From: CAYPUT01 sp046541715
Lineage (GTDB): Bacteria; Spirochaetota; Spirochaetia; DSM-27196; PWMO01
NCBI GenBank assembly: GCA_046541715.1
Contig: JBKHCS010000021.1
Coordinates: 1 to 34,309, forward strand
DNA: 34,309 bases
Direction of reading: 5' to 3'
Shown here: positions 8,033 to 14,803 of the stretch, one piece after another
Position numbering within the stretch: the first letter of the stretch is position 1
Layout: every line of letters begins with the position of its first letter
Translations under genes and position numbers: made by a program
Notes under the pieces: generated by a model
Database searches by the model: none
The model's input: only the letters and a program-made list of their open reading frames with translations
Told to the model about the DNA's origin: nothing

Positions 8033-9136
8033 TCATTGCAGGACACCAAAGTAGTCGAGCAAGAAGTAGCCGCCGACGAGGACAGCCGCCACGCAGAGCA
8101 CGGTCAGCACGATCTTGATCCAACTTACGGGCCGCTTTCCCTGTACCTCTCCGGTTACGCCATTTATCACGACAGGGTAAAACTTCTTCTTGAACTTGTA
8201 CTTGAGCGCGTAAATCGGAAGCAGGATGTACTTGAATGTTACATTTTTGTAGTTGGTGCTCATTGAGTCGATCTGCTGCGTGTCGCCGCCGATGGCGCGT
8301 CGCACAGCCTCCCGGATTGCCGAGTCCATGTCTCTTTTCGCGACGGAGAATCCGGCCGCCGGCTCTATAGAGTACGACTCGCCGGCGAAACCGGAGATAT
8401 AGCTCGGCTGATAGGGGACGAGCTCCTTCAGCGGAAAGGTTGCGAGCCTACGGATAACATCGTCGTCGAGGGATGCGCTTGCAGGCACGAGGAGATCATC
8501 GAAGCTCCGGTGGACGCGTCCCCGTGTCGGATGCCATTGGGTTTTTGTGACGGTCTGGGTAACGGTCTTTCCCTCGCTATCCGTGGTCTCGACCGTCTCT
8601 TGATAGTAGATCCCCCGCCGGCCCGTGTACGAAGTCTCGGTGTTTGCGTCAAACGTCCAGAACGGATAGTAGACTCCCTTGATCGGTTCACTAATGCGTG
8701 CGGACTCCTTGAGCTTGTTCGGCGCAAAGCGGGTTTTGGCAATCCACTCCCGGAACCTCTTTCCTGCGGTGCTCTTCTCAATCTTGAACGGGAGGATGTA
8801 CTGAGGCGCGAGCACCGTGTCTGCCTCGCCACTCGACACCACCTGCGTTCCGCAGTAGACGCAGTCGGCGGTTCTCGACGGTGGGACTATCGTTACCGCC
8901 GCCCCGCACCCTCCGCATTTAACGTTCACGGCTTCGACGGTCCCGGCCGATCGGGTTAGACTCTCCAGCGCCGACCGGTAATCGAGCTCCTCGTGCACCT
9001 CCGGTGTAGGGGCCCCCGCGAGGTTGTTCGTTGTCCCGCAGTAGGGGCATTTAAGGCTTTGTGTTCCGGGTGCGAACTCGAGGTTGCCACCGCAGTTGCT
9101 GCACGCAAAGATGGTCGTTTCCTTAGTTCCCTCCAT
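8033..9136 (-). CDS. Double zinc-ribbon membrane protein (YdjG-like)
   Basis: 367 aa. Two TFIIB-type zinc ribbons open the protein: Cys12, 15, 30, 33 and Cys74, 77, 92, 95, all CxxC pairs. The middle of the protein is a beta-rich domain of the type found in YdjG-like proteins (PFKIEKSTAGKRFREWI, YYPFWTFDA). A single transmembrane helix (about 340-362) lies near the C-terminus, after a PVSWIK boundary. In Bacillus subtilis a zinc-ribbon protein of this type is encoded with the SPFH protein YdjI and a PspA protein in an envelope-stress operon. Here the SPFH gene lies 9 nt upstream, which supports the same pairing. No PspA gene is visible. Confidence 0.75.
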   Translation of the reverse strand: MEGTKETTIFACSNCGGNLEFAPGTQSLKCPYCGTTNNLAGAPTPEVHEELDYRSALESLTRSAGTVEAVNVKCGGCGAAVTIVPPSRTADCVYCGTQVVSSGEADTVLAPQYILPFKIEKSTAGKRFREWIAKTRFAPNKLKESARISEPIKGVYYPFWTFDANTETSYTGRRGIYYQETVETTDSEGKTVTQTVTKTQWHPTRGRVHRSFDDLLVPASASLDDDVIRRLATFPLKELVPYQPSYISGFAGESYSIEPAAGFSVAKRDMDSAIREAVRRAIGGDTQQIDSMSTNYKNVTFKYILLPIYALKYKFKKKFYPVVINGVTGEVQGKRPVSWIKIVLTVLCVAAVLVGGYFLLDYFGVLQ

Positions 9137-9145
9137 GATTCCTCC

Positions 9146-10291
9146 TTAGCCCTCCGGCGGTGGTGGTGGTGGTGGTGAGGGGGCTGGTGTCGCCGAATCA
9201 AAGAGCGAGCCCAGCTCAGGTGCGTTGGCTGCCGGAACCCAGCCGGCCATTCCCTGTTTCCAAACATGGGTTTCGGGGGTAAGTTGGCCCCCGGCCACGA
9301 GTTGAGAAACGGCCTGATGGTCGAAGGGACCCTGCTGCCGGCCATTCACGTAGGTGTACCAGGCCGTGGGGAGCGAAGGCGGCGGCGGGGCCACTGCCAT
9401 CCCGGGCATAGCGCCTCCCGGAGTAGCCGCAAACGCCCCGGCCATCTGATTCGCCATATTGAGCCCCATGCCCATACCCATCGCCTGACCGGCGAGATTC
9501 CCTCCGCCGGGGTTGCTTGCTGCGGCAACCATTGCGTCGGCGCGGGCCTGGCGCTCGTACATGTTCATACGCCCGTCGTTGAACATCACCTCGTCGCGTT
9601 TCTCTACCTTCTCGGCCGACCTCTCGGTTAGGTCAATGCTTTGAATGCTCGTGTCCTCGAGGGCGATTCCGTACTGTTCAAAGAACGCAACTTCAACTTT
9701 CCCCTTGAGGATCTCACTAAGCTCCGACATCTGCCCCGCCATCTCGTAGAAGCTCTTGCCGCTCTCGGCAATTGCGGTTATCGCCTCCGTGACAAATTTC
9801 TTGCGAAGCCGGTCGCGAATCTCTTCCTTCGTAAACTCGCCGTCAGTTCCGACAACCTTTTTGAGAAAGGTGGAAGGCTCGATTACGTGGAAGGAGAAGT
9901 GCCCCCGGGCGGTCATCTCGAGGATGCCGAACTCCGGATCCCGAAGACGGAAGGGCGAGGGCGTTCCCCAGCCGAACCCGGTAATTATCCTCCGGGTTAT
10001 AAAGATGCACTCGGCCTTAAAGGGGCTCGCAAACCCGTATTTCCACCCTTTCAGGGTAGAGAGGATTGGCAGGTTCTGCGTCGTTAGCTCGTACATGCCG
10101 GCGTCGAACACGTCGGCAAGCTTGCCCTCGTTCACAAAGATCGCGGTCTGTCCCTCGCGGACTGTCAATTGCGCGCCATTCTTGATCTCATTACCGTAGC
10201 GCTCGAAGCGGTAGGCGATGGTCGTATCATCCTCTTCGAGCCATTCGATGATGTCGATGAACTCACCCTTGAGCTTGTCCAATAATCCCAT
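9146..10291 (-). CDS. SPFH-domain protein (YdjI-like) with C-terminal GYF_2 domain
   Basis: 381 aa, no signal peptide. The N-terminal 240 residues match the SPFH/virion-core YdjI family (MGLLDKLKGEFIDIIEW, QTAIFVNEGKLADVFDAGMY, RGHFSFHVIEPSTFLKKVVG). A Gly/Met-rich low-complexity segment follows (about 255-300), then a GYF_2 domain (about 312-360, WYTYVNGRQQGPF to VWKQGMAGW) and a proline tail encoded by a TGG/CCA repeat. SPFH proteins of this group organise membrane microdomains and recruit PspA in B. subtilis. GYF domains bind proline-rich peptides, so the Pro tail could be a self or partner ligand; that is inference. First gene of a three-gene operon. Copy C of the shared element lies about 180 bp upstream. 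Confidence 0.8.
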   Translation of the reverse strand: MGLLDKLKGEFIDIIEWLEEDDTTIAYRFERYGNEIKNGAQLTVREGQTAIFVNEGKLADVFDAGMYELTTQNLPILSTLKGWKYGFASPFKAECIFITRRIITGFGWGTPSPFRLRDPEFGILEMTARGHFSFHVIEPSTFLKKVVGTDGEFTKEEIRDRLRKKFVTEAITAIAESGKSFYEMAGQMSELSEILKGKVEVAFFEQYGIALEDTSIQSIDLTERSAEKVEKRDEVMFNDGRMNMYERQARADAMVAAASNPGGGNLAGQAMGMGMGLNMANQMAGAFAATPGGAMPGMAVAPPPPSLPTAWYTYVNGRQQGPFDHQAVSQLVAGGQLTPETHVWKQGMAGWVPAANAPELGSLFDSATPAPSPPPPPPPEG

Positions 10292-10445
10292 ACGCTACTC
10301 CATACCGTTCTTGCCGCCTAAACTCCGTACCGGGACGCAAGAGAGGTTTCCGGTTTCGTCCTCTCGAGTCTCACGCTACCTTCGACAACCAGCCCGCCCG
10401 AGATAGTTCGCTCACCTGCAGCAGAGCTTACTCCCCCGGTAAGCA

Positions 10446-10490
10446 ATGGTAGTGGGGCCCGGCAAGGGAGGCCATACGTAGTTTGTTGAC
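10446..10490 (-). promoter_or_regulatory. Shared activator-type promoter, copy C
   Basis: GTCAACAAACTACGTATGG (10490-10472, minus strand) is followed after 20 nt by TACCAT (10451-10446). Sequence past the -10 (ATTGCTTACCGGGGGAGTA) resembles the ribosome-site region of copy B, but no plausible gene starts there, so the next gene is the SPFH gene at 10291 with a leader of about 150 nt. Either the leader is real or the promoter was duplicated together with part of a lost gene. Nothing else is seen in 10292-10445 or 10491-10547. Confidence 0.55.
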
Positions 10491-10547
10491 ATGTCGCTCA
10501 CGAGAAGCGGCTCTGGGTGCTGCTCCCCTCCGGCTCAACCCCGGTCA

Positions 10548-11252
10548 TCAAATAACCAGAGCCGGGCCCTCGGGCGTAGTTCCCACTGCGGCGTCTATCT
10601 GCATGGAACCGCCATCGGCTTCGACACGAATCAGCTGGGTGCCGTCAGGCCGCACCAAAGGCACCAGCTTGCCGTCGCAGCAAGCCTCCAGGGCGAGATC
10701 TCCACCACCGAGGGAAAGGTCCGCTCCGGCGAAAGCCTCGGCGAGTTGCTCCAACTCCGGCTCGATGGCCTCCGGCGGATATCCCATCGCTTCGGCCAAG
10801 TAGAGGAACTTCGGCCTAAAGAGGGAGACGACGGCGGCCCGGTCCCCGGCACGGATGACGCGCCCGACCTCGAAGAGATAGTCACCGACTTCCGCCATAT
10901 CCGCCGGTTTCAGTGTCCCGAGCAAGCGGCCCAAGGGGCCTTCCTCCGCAGAAAAGTGATGCTCGACGGCCAACGGCGCCGCGCCCTCCGGTAGGGAGAA
11001 TTGACCGCCGGAGCGTGTATCTACCACCGCGCCCTGGGCAACCAGATCTACCTTGCCTTTGAGGAAGGCGTCGGACCCCCGGCGGGAAACATCAACCTTA
11101 AGGATGTTGTCTCCCGCGAGAAGCAGGTGATTGAGGGGTCCGCTAAAGACGCCGCTACTCACGGTGTCGAAAACCGCAACAGGAAAGCCGTTTACCGTGG
11201 CTCGCCCGGTAAGGTCGGCATAGTTCAGGGAGTACTGATAGATCGTCACCAT
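10548..11252 (-). CDS. Conserved-looking protein of unknown function, 234 aa
   Basis: I do not recognise a family. The protein is acidic and appears cytoplasmic, with no signal peptide or membrane segment. The N-terminal half is predicted beta-rich (TIYQYSLNYADLTGRATVNG, then a hydrophobic LNHLLLAGDNILKVDV). The middle is helical (MAEVGDYLFEVGRVIRAGDR) and the C-terminus returns to beta (PLVRPDGTQLIRVEADGGSM). The ATG at 11252 is preferred over one at 11300 because GAGGAGAAGG precedes it directly and the upstream ATG falls inside the promoter element. Copy D of the shared element lies upstream, and a small LuxR-type regulator is divergent from it, so it probably belongs to the same regulon as the lipoproteins and the SPFH operon. 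Confidence 0.65.
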   Translation of the reverse strand: MVTIYQYSLNYADLTGRATVNGFPVAVFDTVSSGVFSGPLNHLLLAGDNILKVDVSRRGSDAFLKGKVDLVAQGAVVDTRSGGQFSLPEGAAPLAVEHHFSAEEGPLGRLLGTLKPADMAEVGDYLFEVGRVIRAGDRAAVVSLFRPKFLYLAEAMGYPPEAIEPELEQLAEAFAGADLSLGGGDLALEACCDGKLVPLVRPDGTQLIRVEADGGSMQIDAAVGTTPEGPALVI

Positions 11253-11270
11253 CCTTCTCCTCCTCGCCCA

Positions 11271-11315
11271 GTCATACTCCGCCGGTGGAAGAAAATCCAT
11301 ACGTGTTTTGGTGAC
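11271..11315 (-). promoter_or_regulatory. Shared activator-type promoter, copy D
   Basis: GTCACCAAAACACGTATGG (11315-11297, minus strand) is followed after 20 nt by TATGAC (11276-11271). It is the most divergent copy in its middle but keeps the 20-nt spacing. It lies between the 234-aa gene and the divergent small LuxR-type gene, the same arrangement as copy A. Confidence 0.6.
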
Positions 11316-11316
11316 C

Positions 11317-11347
11317 TTGACCGGAAACAGCTAACGCGGAGTAAAAT
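11317..11347 (+). promoter_or_regulatory. Possible promoter of the small LuxR-type regulator
   Basis: TTGACC (11317-11322) and TAAAAT (11342-11347) are separated by 19 nt, a little long. The -35 box starts 1 nt past copy D of the shared element, so a protein bound there could affect both directions. Confidence 0.4.
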
Positions 11348-11369
11348 AGCACCGGGGAGGAGCAGTTCG

Positions 11370-11678
11370 ATGGGAGACGATTCCGAAAGACCCCGAGCCG
11401 ACATCTTGGAGATCGACTCTCTCGGTCGCCGGGTAATGCTTCTAAGGATCGACCCCGGCGAAACGGACATTGAAGGGCTCACGCCGGCGGAGCGGGAAGT
11501 GGCTTCTTTGGCAATTCAGGGACTCTCGAATGCCGAGATAGCTACCAAACGCGGCACCTCGGTCCGGACGGTAGAAAAGCAGCTCTTTACAGTCTACCGG
11601 AAACTGGGCCTCGCAAGCCGCGGGGAGCTCTTGGTAAAAGGGCTCCACGGCTCCGAGGAACCTCGGCCAACCGGGTGA
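11370..11678 (+). CDS. Small LuxR-type HTH regulator
   Basis: 102 aa, made almost entirely of a LuxR/GerE DNA-binding domain at about residues 38-95 (LTPAEREVASLAIQGLSNAE, IATKRGTSVRTVEKQLFTVY, RKLGLASRGEL) with a short N-terminal segment of about 35 residues. There is no receiver or ligand-binding domain, so activity may depend on abundance or on a partner. GGGGAGGAG (11354-11362) lies 7 nt before the ATG. Longer in-frame extensions upstream run through the neighbouring gene's coding region and are not believed. It is divergent from the 234-aa gene across copy D of the shared element and resembles the C-terminus of the larger regulator at 3439-4500. Confidence 0.85.
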   Translation: MGDDSERPRADILEIDSLGRRVMLLRIDPGETDIEGLTPAEREVASLAIQGLSNAEIATKRGTSVRTVEKQLFTVYRKLGLASRGELLVKGLHGSEEPRPTG

Positions 11679-11707
11679 TGTCGTTTCGCCGGAGTGGCCC
11701 CGGTATC

Positions 11708-12913
11708 TCAGACCACCCGGCCGCGATGAATCACCCAACGAGGAGCGGCGTGGCTTCGTAGTGCCTCGACGATGTCCGGCGCATCGAGGACGACCAGGTT
11801 GGCCACTGAGCCCACTTGCAGACGTCGGTCATGATGCCCAAGGACCTTCGCCGCCTGCCAGGTAATCATGTCGTAGATCTGCTGCATCTGTGCGCCCTGC
11901 GTCATCCAGAGCATATGCACGGCCAGGAATCCCACCTCCAGCATGTTGTTGCGTCCGAGAGGATAGAAAGCATCGGAGATGTCGTCCTGCCCCAGGGCCA
12001 CCGGGATACCGGCGGCCAGAAGCTCCTCCACCCGGGCGTGTAACGGACCGGTATGGGGGTCGCTGACCACCCCGATTCCCGCCCGTCGGAGCTGGTGGAG
12101 TAGTCGGCGAAATGTGGGCTCGGGGTAGAGGGCCATCGCCCGGGCATGCTGCGCCGTCACCCTACCCTGCAGTCCCTCCCGGACAGTGGCTGTTGCCAGA
12201 TACTCCAGGGTCCGGAGGTTCGGGTCCCCGGCGTCGTCCACCAACATCGAAACCCTGCGGTCGTACCGCGTGGCCAGGGCTAACATCCGGTCAACATGCT
12301 CCCGAGCCTCCTCGTCGGTGTACTCGATCCAGGGAATACCACCGACGCAGTCAGCCCCCATCTCGAGCGCTTCTTCCACGAGCTCCTCTGCCCCGGGGTC
12401 CCGGAGAACCCCGTCCTGCGGGAAGGCCACAACCTCGAGCTCCAGCTTTCCGGCGTACTCCTCCCGGGCCTGGAGGAGGGCGGCAACCCCCTCCAACGTG
12501 CCGGTAGTATCCACGTCGGCAAAAGCACGGATGGTGGCGGTTCCAAAGTGGACGGCCAGATCGCACGCCCGGCGGACGTTGTCGATAATCCAGGAGCGGT
12601 CGTAGCGCTTCTTCACCGCCGCCGCAAGCTCGATGGCTGTCATGGCCCCACCCATGCCCGCCCCGTGGTAGTTCGCCGGCGCCTGGTCCCCGACCATGCT
12701 CAGCGTATAAACCTTGTCCAGATGGAGATGCCCGTTGACGAAGGCCTCGGTGACGAGGGAACCTTCGGCGTCGATGGTAAGCTGCGCACCGGCCGCCTGT
12801 TCCGGTTCGGTGGCCAGGCTTCTCACGATTCCGTCGGAAATCGTTATGCAGCGGAGCTTCTCTTCGACGTCCCCAGGGAGCCGGGCATTGGTTATCGCGA
12901 GATCGATCTTCAT
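11708..12913 (-). CDS. Amidohydrolase of the cytosine-deaminase-like group
   Basis: 401 aa, full length for the CodA-like branch of the amidohydrolase superfamily; these enzymes hydrolyse C-N bonds in cyclic substrates using a bound metal. Seen: HxH motif NGHLHLDK (His62, His64), FPQDG, GGIPW, a TAQH histidine (His256), a GQDD aspartate (Asp310) and the YPLGRNNML segment. Odd: where CodA has HCDE (a metal-binding His and a catalytic Glu), this protein reads LVDD (Leu224, Asp227), and the GHDD motif is GQDD. The chemistry may therefore differ from cytosine deamination, or this may be a subfamily signature. The Shine-Dalgarno is weak. It is convergent with the small LuxR gene and has no obvious operon partner. 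Confidence 0.8.
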   Translation of the reverse strand: MKIDLAITNARLPGDVEEKLRCITISDGIVRSLATEPEQAAGAQLTIDAEGSLVTEAFVNGHLHLDKVYTLSMVGDQAPANYHGAGMGGAMTAIELAAAVKKRYDRSWIIDNVRRACDLAVHFGTATIRAFADVDTTGTLEGVAALLQAREEYAGKLELEVVAFPQDGVLRDPGAEELVEEALEMGADCVGGIPWIEYTDEEAREHVDRMLALATRYDRRVSMLVDDAGDPNLRTLEYLATATVREGLQGRVTAQHARAMALYPEPTFRRLLHQLRRAGIGVVSDPHTGPLHARVEELLAAGIPVALGQDDISDAFYPLGRNNMLEVGFLAVHMLWMTQGAQMQQIYDMITWQAAKVLGHHDRRLQVGSVANLVVLDAPDIVEALRSHAAPRWVIHRGRVV

Positions 12914-13207
12914 CGGCGAGGAAATGATCTCCGAAGAGCTACCGGCAGATCAAGGGGTAGCGCTTGTCCCGGCGGTCCTGCGCCGAAAGTAGCCCACTAC
13001 CGCCTTCCGAATTCGGCACCGGTCGCGGACCGCGCAGAAGACCAGCAATCCGCCGGTTATGCGTTCCATTCCACTATTCTGCATCGCCCGCCGGGCGTGA
13101 TATTCTGCCGGCACGGAAGCGATCGGTGGCCTGGAGAACCACCAGGCCATCGACCGCCTATGCGCCTAACCGGCGCTTGACACAAAGACACAGTAACCTA
13201 CTCTTTG
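12914..13207. other. Intergenic stretch, nothing recognised
   Basis: 294 bp between two minus-strand genes. Short open frames exist on both strands but have no ribosome site and no recognisable protein. It should contain the amidohydrolase promoter, which I could not place convincingly. Confidence 0.5.
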
Positions 13208-14002
13208 TTAGTTCGCCGCGTCATCCGGCCAATATTCCGGGATCGTATCGACGATCTCGTTGATAATCGTAAAACTCTCCCCATCGTAGGTAAACACACG
13301 CCAGTACAGACCCGAACCGGTGGCCGGGATCGTTACCCGTTGGACGAATCCCGAAGCGTCGAAAATCTCGACGTAGGCTCCCCGTCCTGCCATCTCCGGA
13401 TACCCACTGTAGTTGAAGACGTCGTAGAAGTACGTACCTGCTTCCTGATCATGGATCGTGATCGTCTCGGGACCGTAGGAGTCGACGTCATCGTAGTCCA
13501 AGATCGCGCCGCCGCCGGCGTCGTTGGCATAGTAGACGTGAACGCCAGTCGGCGTGTGAAGATGCGAGTCGAGATCCTCCGGCTCTTCTCCCCAGTAGAG
13601 GACGAAACGTACCCGGTTGCCCGTGAGGTCGGCACTCCCGTTGGCCTCCACGAAGACGGTTTCCCCGGCCACCACAATCACGTTTACATTGGGAACAAAG
13701 TATCCCGGTGCGACGAACCTAAGCGACTGAAGCCCCTCGGGAGCAGTAAGGGTAAAAAACCCAAACGAGTCGGTGGCGGTCGAGACCGATGTGTCGCTAA
13801 GGAGCGTCACGTCGGCGCCGGCGATCGCGCTATCCGCTGCCGAGTCCAGAACGACGCCCATTATCGTACCCGAAGCCCCGGTACCGCCCGACCCCGCTCC
13901 GCTTCCGCCACAACCGGAAAGGACAAAAACAAACGCCGCCGCAATGCCCGCCGCCCGGAAATACCTCCGAAAAGACGTGTAACTCAATCGGTCCACCTCC
14001 AT
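13208..14002 (-). CDS. Lipoprotein with a carboxypeptidase-regulatory-like domain and a YfaP/DUF2135-like domain
   Basis: 264 aa. The signal peptide ends in the lipobox LSGC (Cys31), followed by GGSGAGSGG. Residues about 42-115 look like a carboxypeptidase-regulatory-like beta sandwich (IMGVVLDSAADSAIAGADVT, DSFGFFTLTAPEGLQSLRF). Residues about 128-250 match the YfaP/DUF2135 type (VRFVLYWGEEPEDLDSHLHT, GPETITI, GTYFYDVFNY). YfaP-type domains are found on exported proteins, but their function is not established. ATG at 14002 has GGGGGGATC upstream; a TTG five codons later has GGAGGTG at good spacing and is also possible. It lacks the shared 19-bp element. Confidence 0.8.
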   Translation of the reverse strand: MEVDRLSYTSFRRYFRAAGIAAAFVFVLSGCGGSGAGSGGTGASGTIMGVVLDSAADSAIAGADVTLLSDTSVSTATDSFGFFTLTAPEGLQSLRFVAPGYFVPNVNVIVVAGETVFVEANGSADLTGNRVRFVLYWGEEPEDLDSHLHTPTGVHVYYANDAGGGAILDYDDVDSYGPETITIHDQEAGTYFYDVFNYSGYPEMAGRGAYVEIFDASGFVQRVTIPATGSGLYWRVFTYDGESFTIINEIVDTIPEYWPDDAAN

Positions 14003-14038
14003 GTTGATCCCCCCGAAGCCTCTGTTTCTTTGCTGACC

Positions 14039-14054
14039 AATTATCTCGATAATT
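14039..14054. promoter_or_regulatory. Palindrome upstream of the YfaP-type lipoprotein gene
   Basis: AATTATC and GATAATT form perfect 7-bp arms around TC in an AT-rich stretch 37 bp upstream of the gene. GATAAT read on the minus strand could serve as a -10 box. Probably promoter plus operator; no -35 is clear. Confidence 0.35.
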
Positions 14055-14101
14055 AACTATCGATTTCGCTACTGCTTATGTTGTAATGCCATGCTCCCGC
14101 G

Positions 14102-14130
14102 GAATCAATAGATCCCCGTTCTATTGATTC
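14102..14130. repeat. Perfect 11-bp inverted repeat
   Basis: GAATCAATAGA (14102-14112) and TCTATTGATTC (14120-14130) are exact reverse complements around a 7-nt loop. It overlaps the stop codon of the small minus-strand gene at 14121-14330. No T-tract follows on either strand, so it is not a standard intrinsic terminator. It lies at the left end of the toxin-antitoxin island and could be a terminator helped by other factors, an mRNA 3' stem or a recombination site. Confidence 0.5.
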
Positions 14131-14330
14131 GAAATCTGGGCGCCCTTTTCTCTCGAAATTCTGCGGAAAGAGAAAGGGGTCGGGCTGTTCCCGGTAAGCT
14201 TGAATCGTAGGCGCCCCTGCTCGGTAAACCAGCAGAGAACGACACTGTCACGCTCGGAATAGTTCTCCTCGGTAATGACGCCTTTCGGCTTCCTACGCTC
14301 GATCGAGACGAGCTCCAATCGGTCGACCAT
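14121..14330 (-). CDS. Small protein of unknown function, 69 aa
   Basis: Possible small gene: a basic protein with a plausible beta pattern (DRLELVSIERRKPKG, DSVVLCWFTEQGRLRFKLTG). No family recognised. The ribosome site is poor: GGAG abuts the ATG, while a TTG at codon 5 would be better spaced. It could be the end of a larger lost gene. Confidence 0.3.
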   Translation of the reverse strand: MVDRLELVSIERRKPKGVITEENYSERDSVVLCWFTEQGRLRFKLTGNSPTPFSFRRISREKGAQISNQ

Positions 14331-14396
14331 CTCCGTCAGTCCTGCACCCTGCAGGATTGTGTCTAGCGTTTTGGTTTGAATCTGAGTCGCTCTGAG

Positions 14397-14618
14397 ATGA
14401 GGATGTTCATCGCGGCGGAAGCCGCGCGCCGGGAGGAGAAGGGATACTCCGCCGTCGAAGAGCGAGCACTTCGCAACTACTTCGAGGGTCCGGCCACAAC
14501 CAAGGCCGAAATCGCCCGGCAGCGTTGGGGCTGCGAGAAGGGACAGACGACGGCGGATGCCGAACGCCGCCGCGTGGCGGCGGTGCGCGGAAATTGGCGG
14601 AGCGGCAAGGAGACGTGA
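14397..14618 (+). CDS. Putative antitoxin of a broken toxin-antitoxin pair
   Basis: About 73 aa, charged and helical. I recognise no family. Its stop overlaps the GTG start of the following PIN fragment by GTGA (14615-14618), the same coupling used by three intact modules nearby, which is the main reason to call it an antitoxin. There is no clear ribosome site; a TTG at 14376 is another start. As its toxin is truncated, it may be under little selection. Confidence 0.4.
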   Translation: MRMFIAAEAARREEKGYSAVEERALRNYFEGPATTKAEIARQRWGCEKGQTTADAERRRVAAVRGNWRSGKET

Positions 14619-14735
14619 CCCTCCTAGACACCTCTGCCCTTATTGAGTTTCTGATCGACGGCGAAGAACGCGGCACATTTCGCCCACATACCGGGCGTCC
14701 GGCTCGAGTAGCGCGGGGACCGCAGGCGGCGGCCG
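14615..14735 (+). pseudogene. Truncated PIN-domain toxin
   Basis: GTG at 14615 opens a PIN domain: VTLLDTSALIEFLIDGEERG, with the first catalytic Asp in LDTSAL. The PIN character ends within about 20 residues. What follows is not PIN-like and stays open, in frame, into the AbrB gene at 14804. The Glu and the later Asp residues of the active site are missing, so it cannot be a working nuclease. Bases 14650-14733 recur at the left edge of the window. Confidence 0.65.
14650..14733 (+). repeat. Right copy of the duplicated PIN-fragment segment
   Basis: This block matches 1-84. In the left copy the next sequence corresponds to about 15518-15782, so the 780 bp holding the AbrB-PIN module is present only here. 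Together the copies bracket the lipoprotein region as direct repeats about 14.6 kb apart. Confidence 0.65.
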
Positions 14736-14766
14736 GCGGGACCGGAAGTCGCCTAGCTCGGGACTA

Positions 14767-14803
14767 TTCGACAGTATTTCTGTTTTACTGTATTATGTAT
14801 ATC
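14767..14803 (+). promoter_or_regulatory. Promoter and operator of the AbrB-PIN module, likely leaderless
   Basis: TTCGAC (14767-14772) and TATTAT (14791-14796) are 18 nt apart, and the ATG at 14804 begins 7 nt after the -10, so transcription should start at or beside the start codon. ACAGTA (14771-14776) and TACTGT (14786-14791) form an inverted repeat across the promoter, a likely autorepression operator. No Shine-Dalgarno is present. Confidence 0.6.

Noticed and set aside
9156..9178. TGG trinucleotide repeat as a phase-variable tract
   Set aside because: It encodes the proline tail of the SPFH protein; a trinucleotide change would only alter Pro number and not the frame.
11246..11275. Nine-codon leader peptide starting at 11275 and ending in the start of the 234-aa gene
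   Set aside because: The ATG falls within the predicted -10 hexamer TATGAC of copy D, so it would not be in the transcript.
12950..13150. Small minus-strand gene upstream of the amidohydrolase
   Set aside because: The product is an Arg-rich peptide of 66 aa with no ribosome site or recognisable domain.
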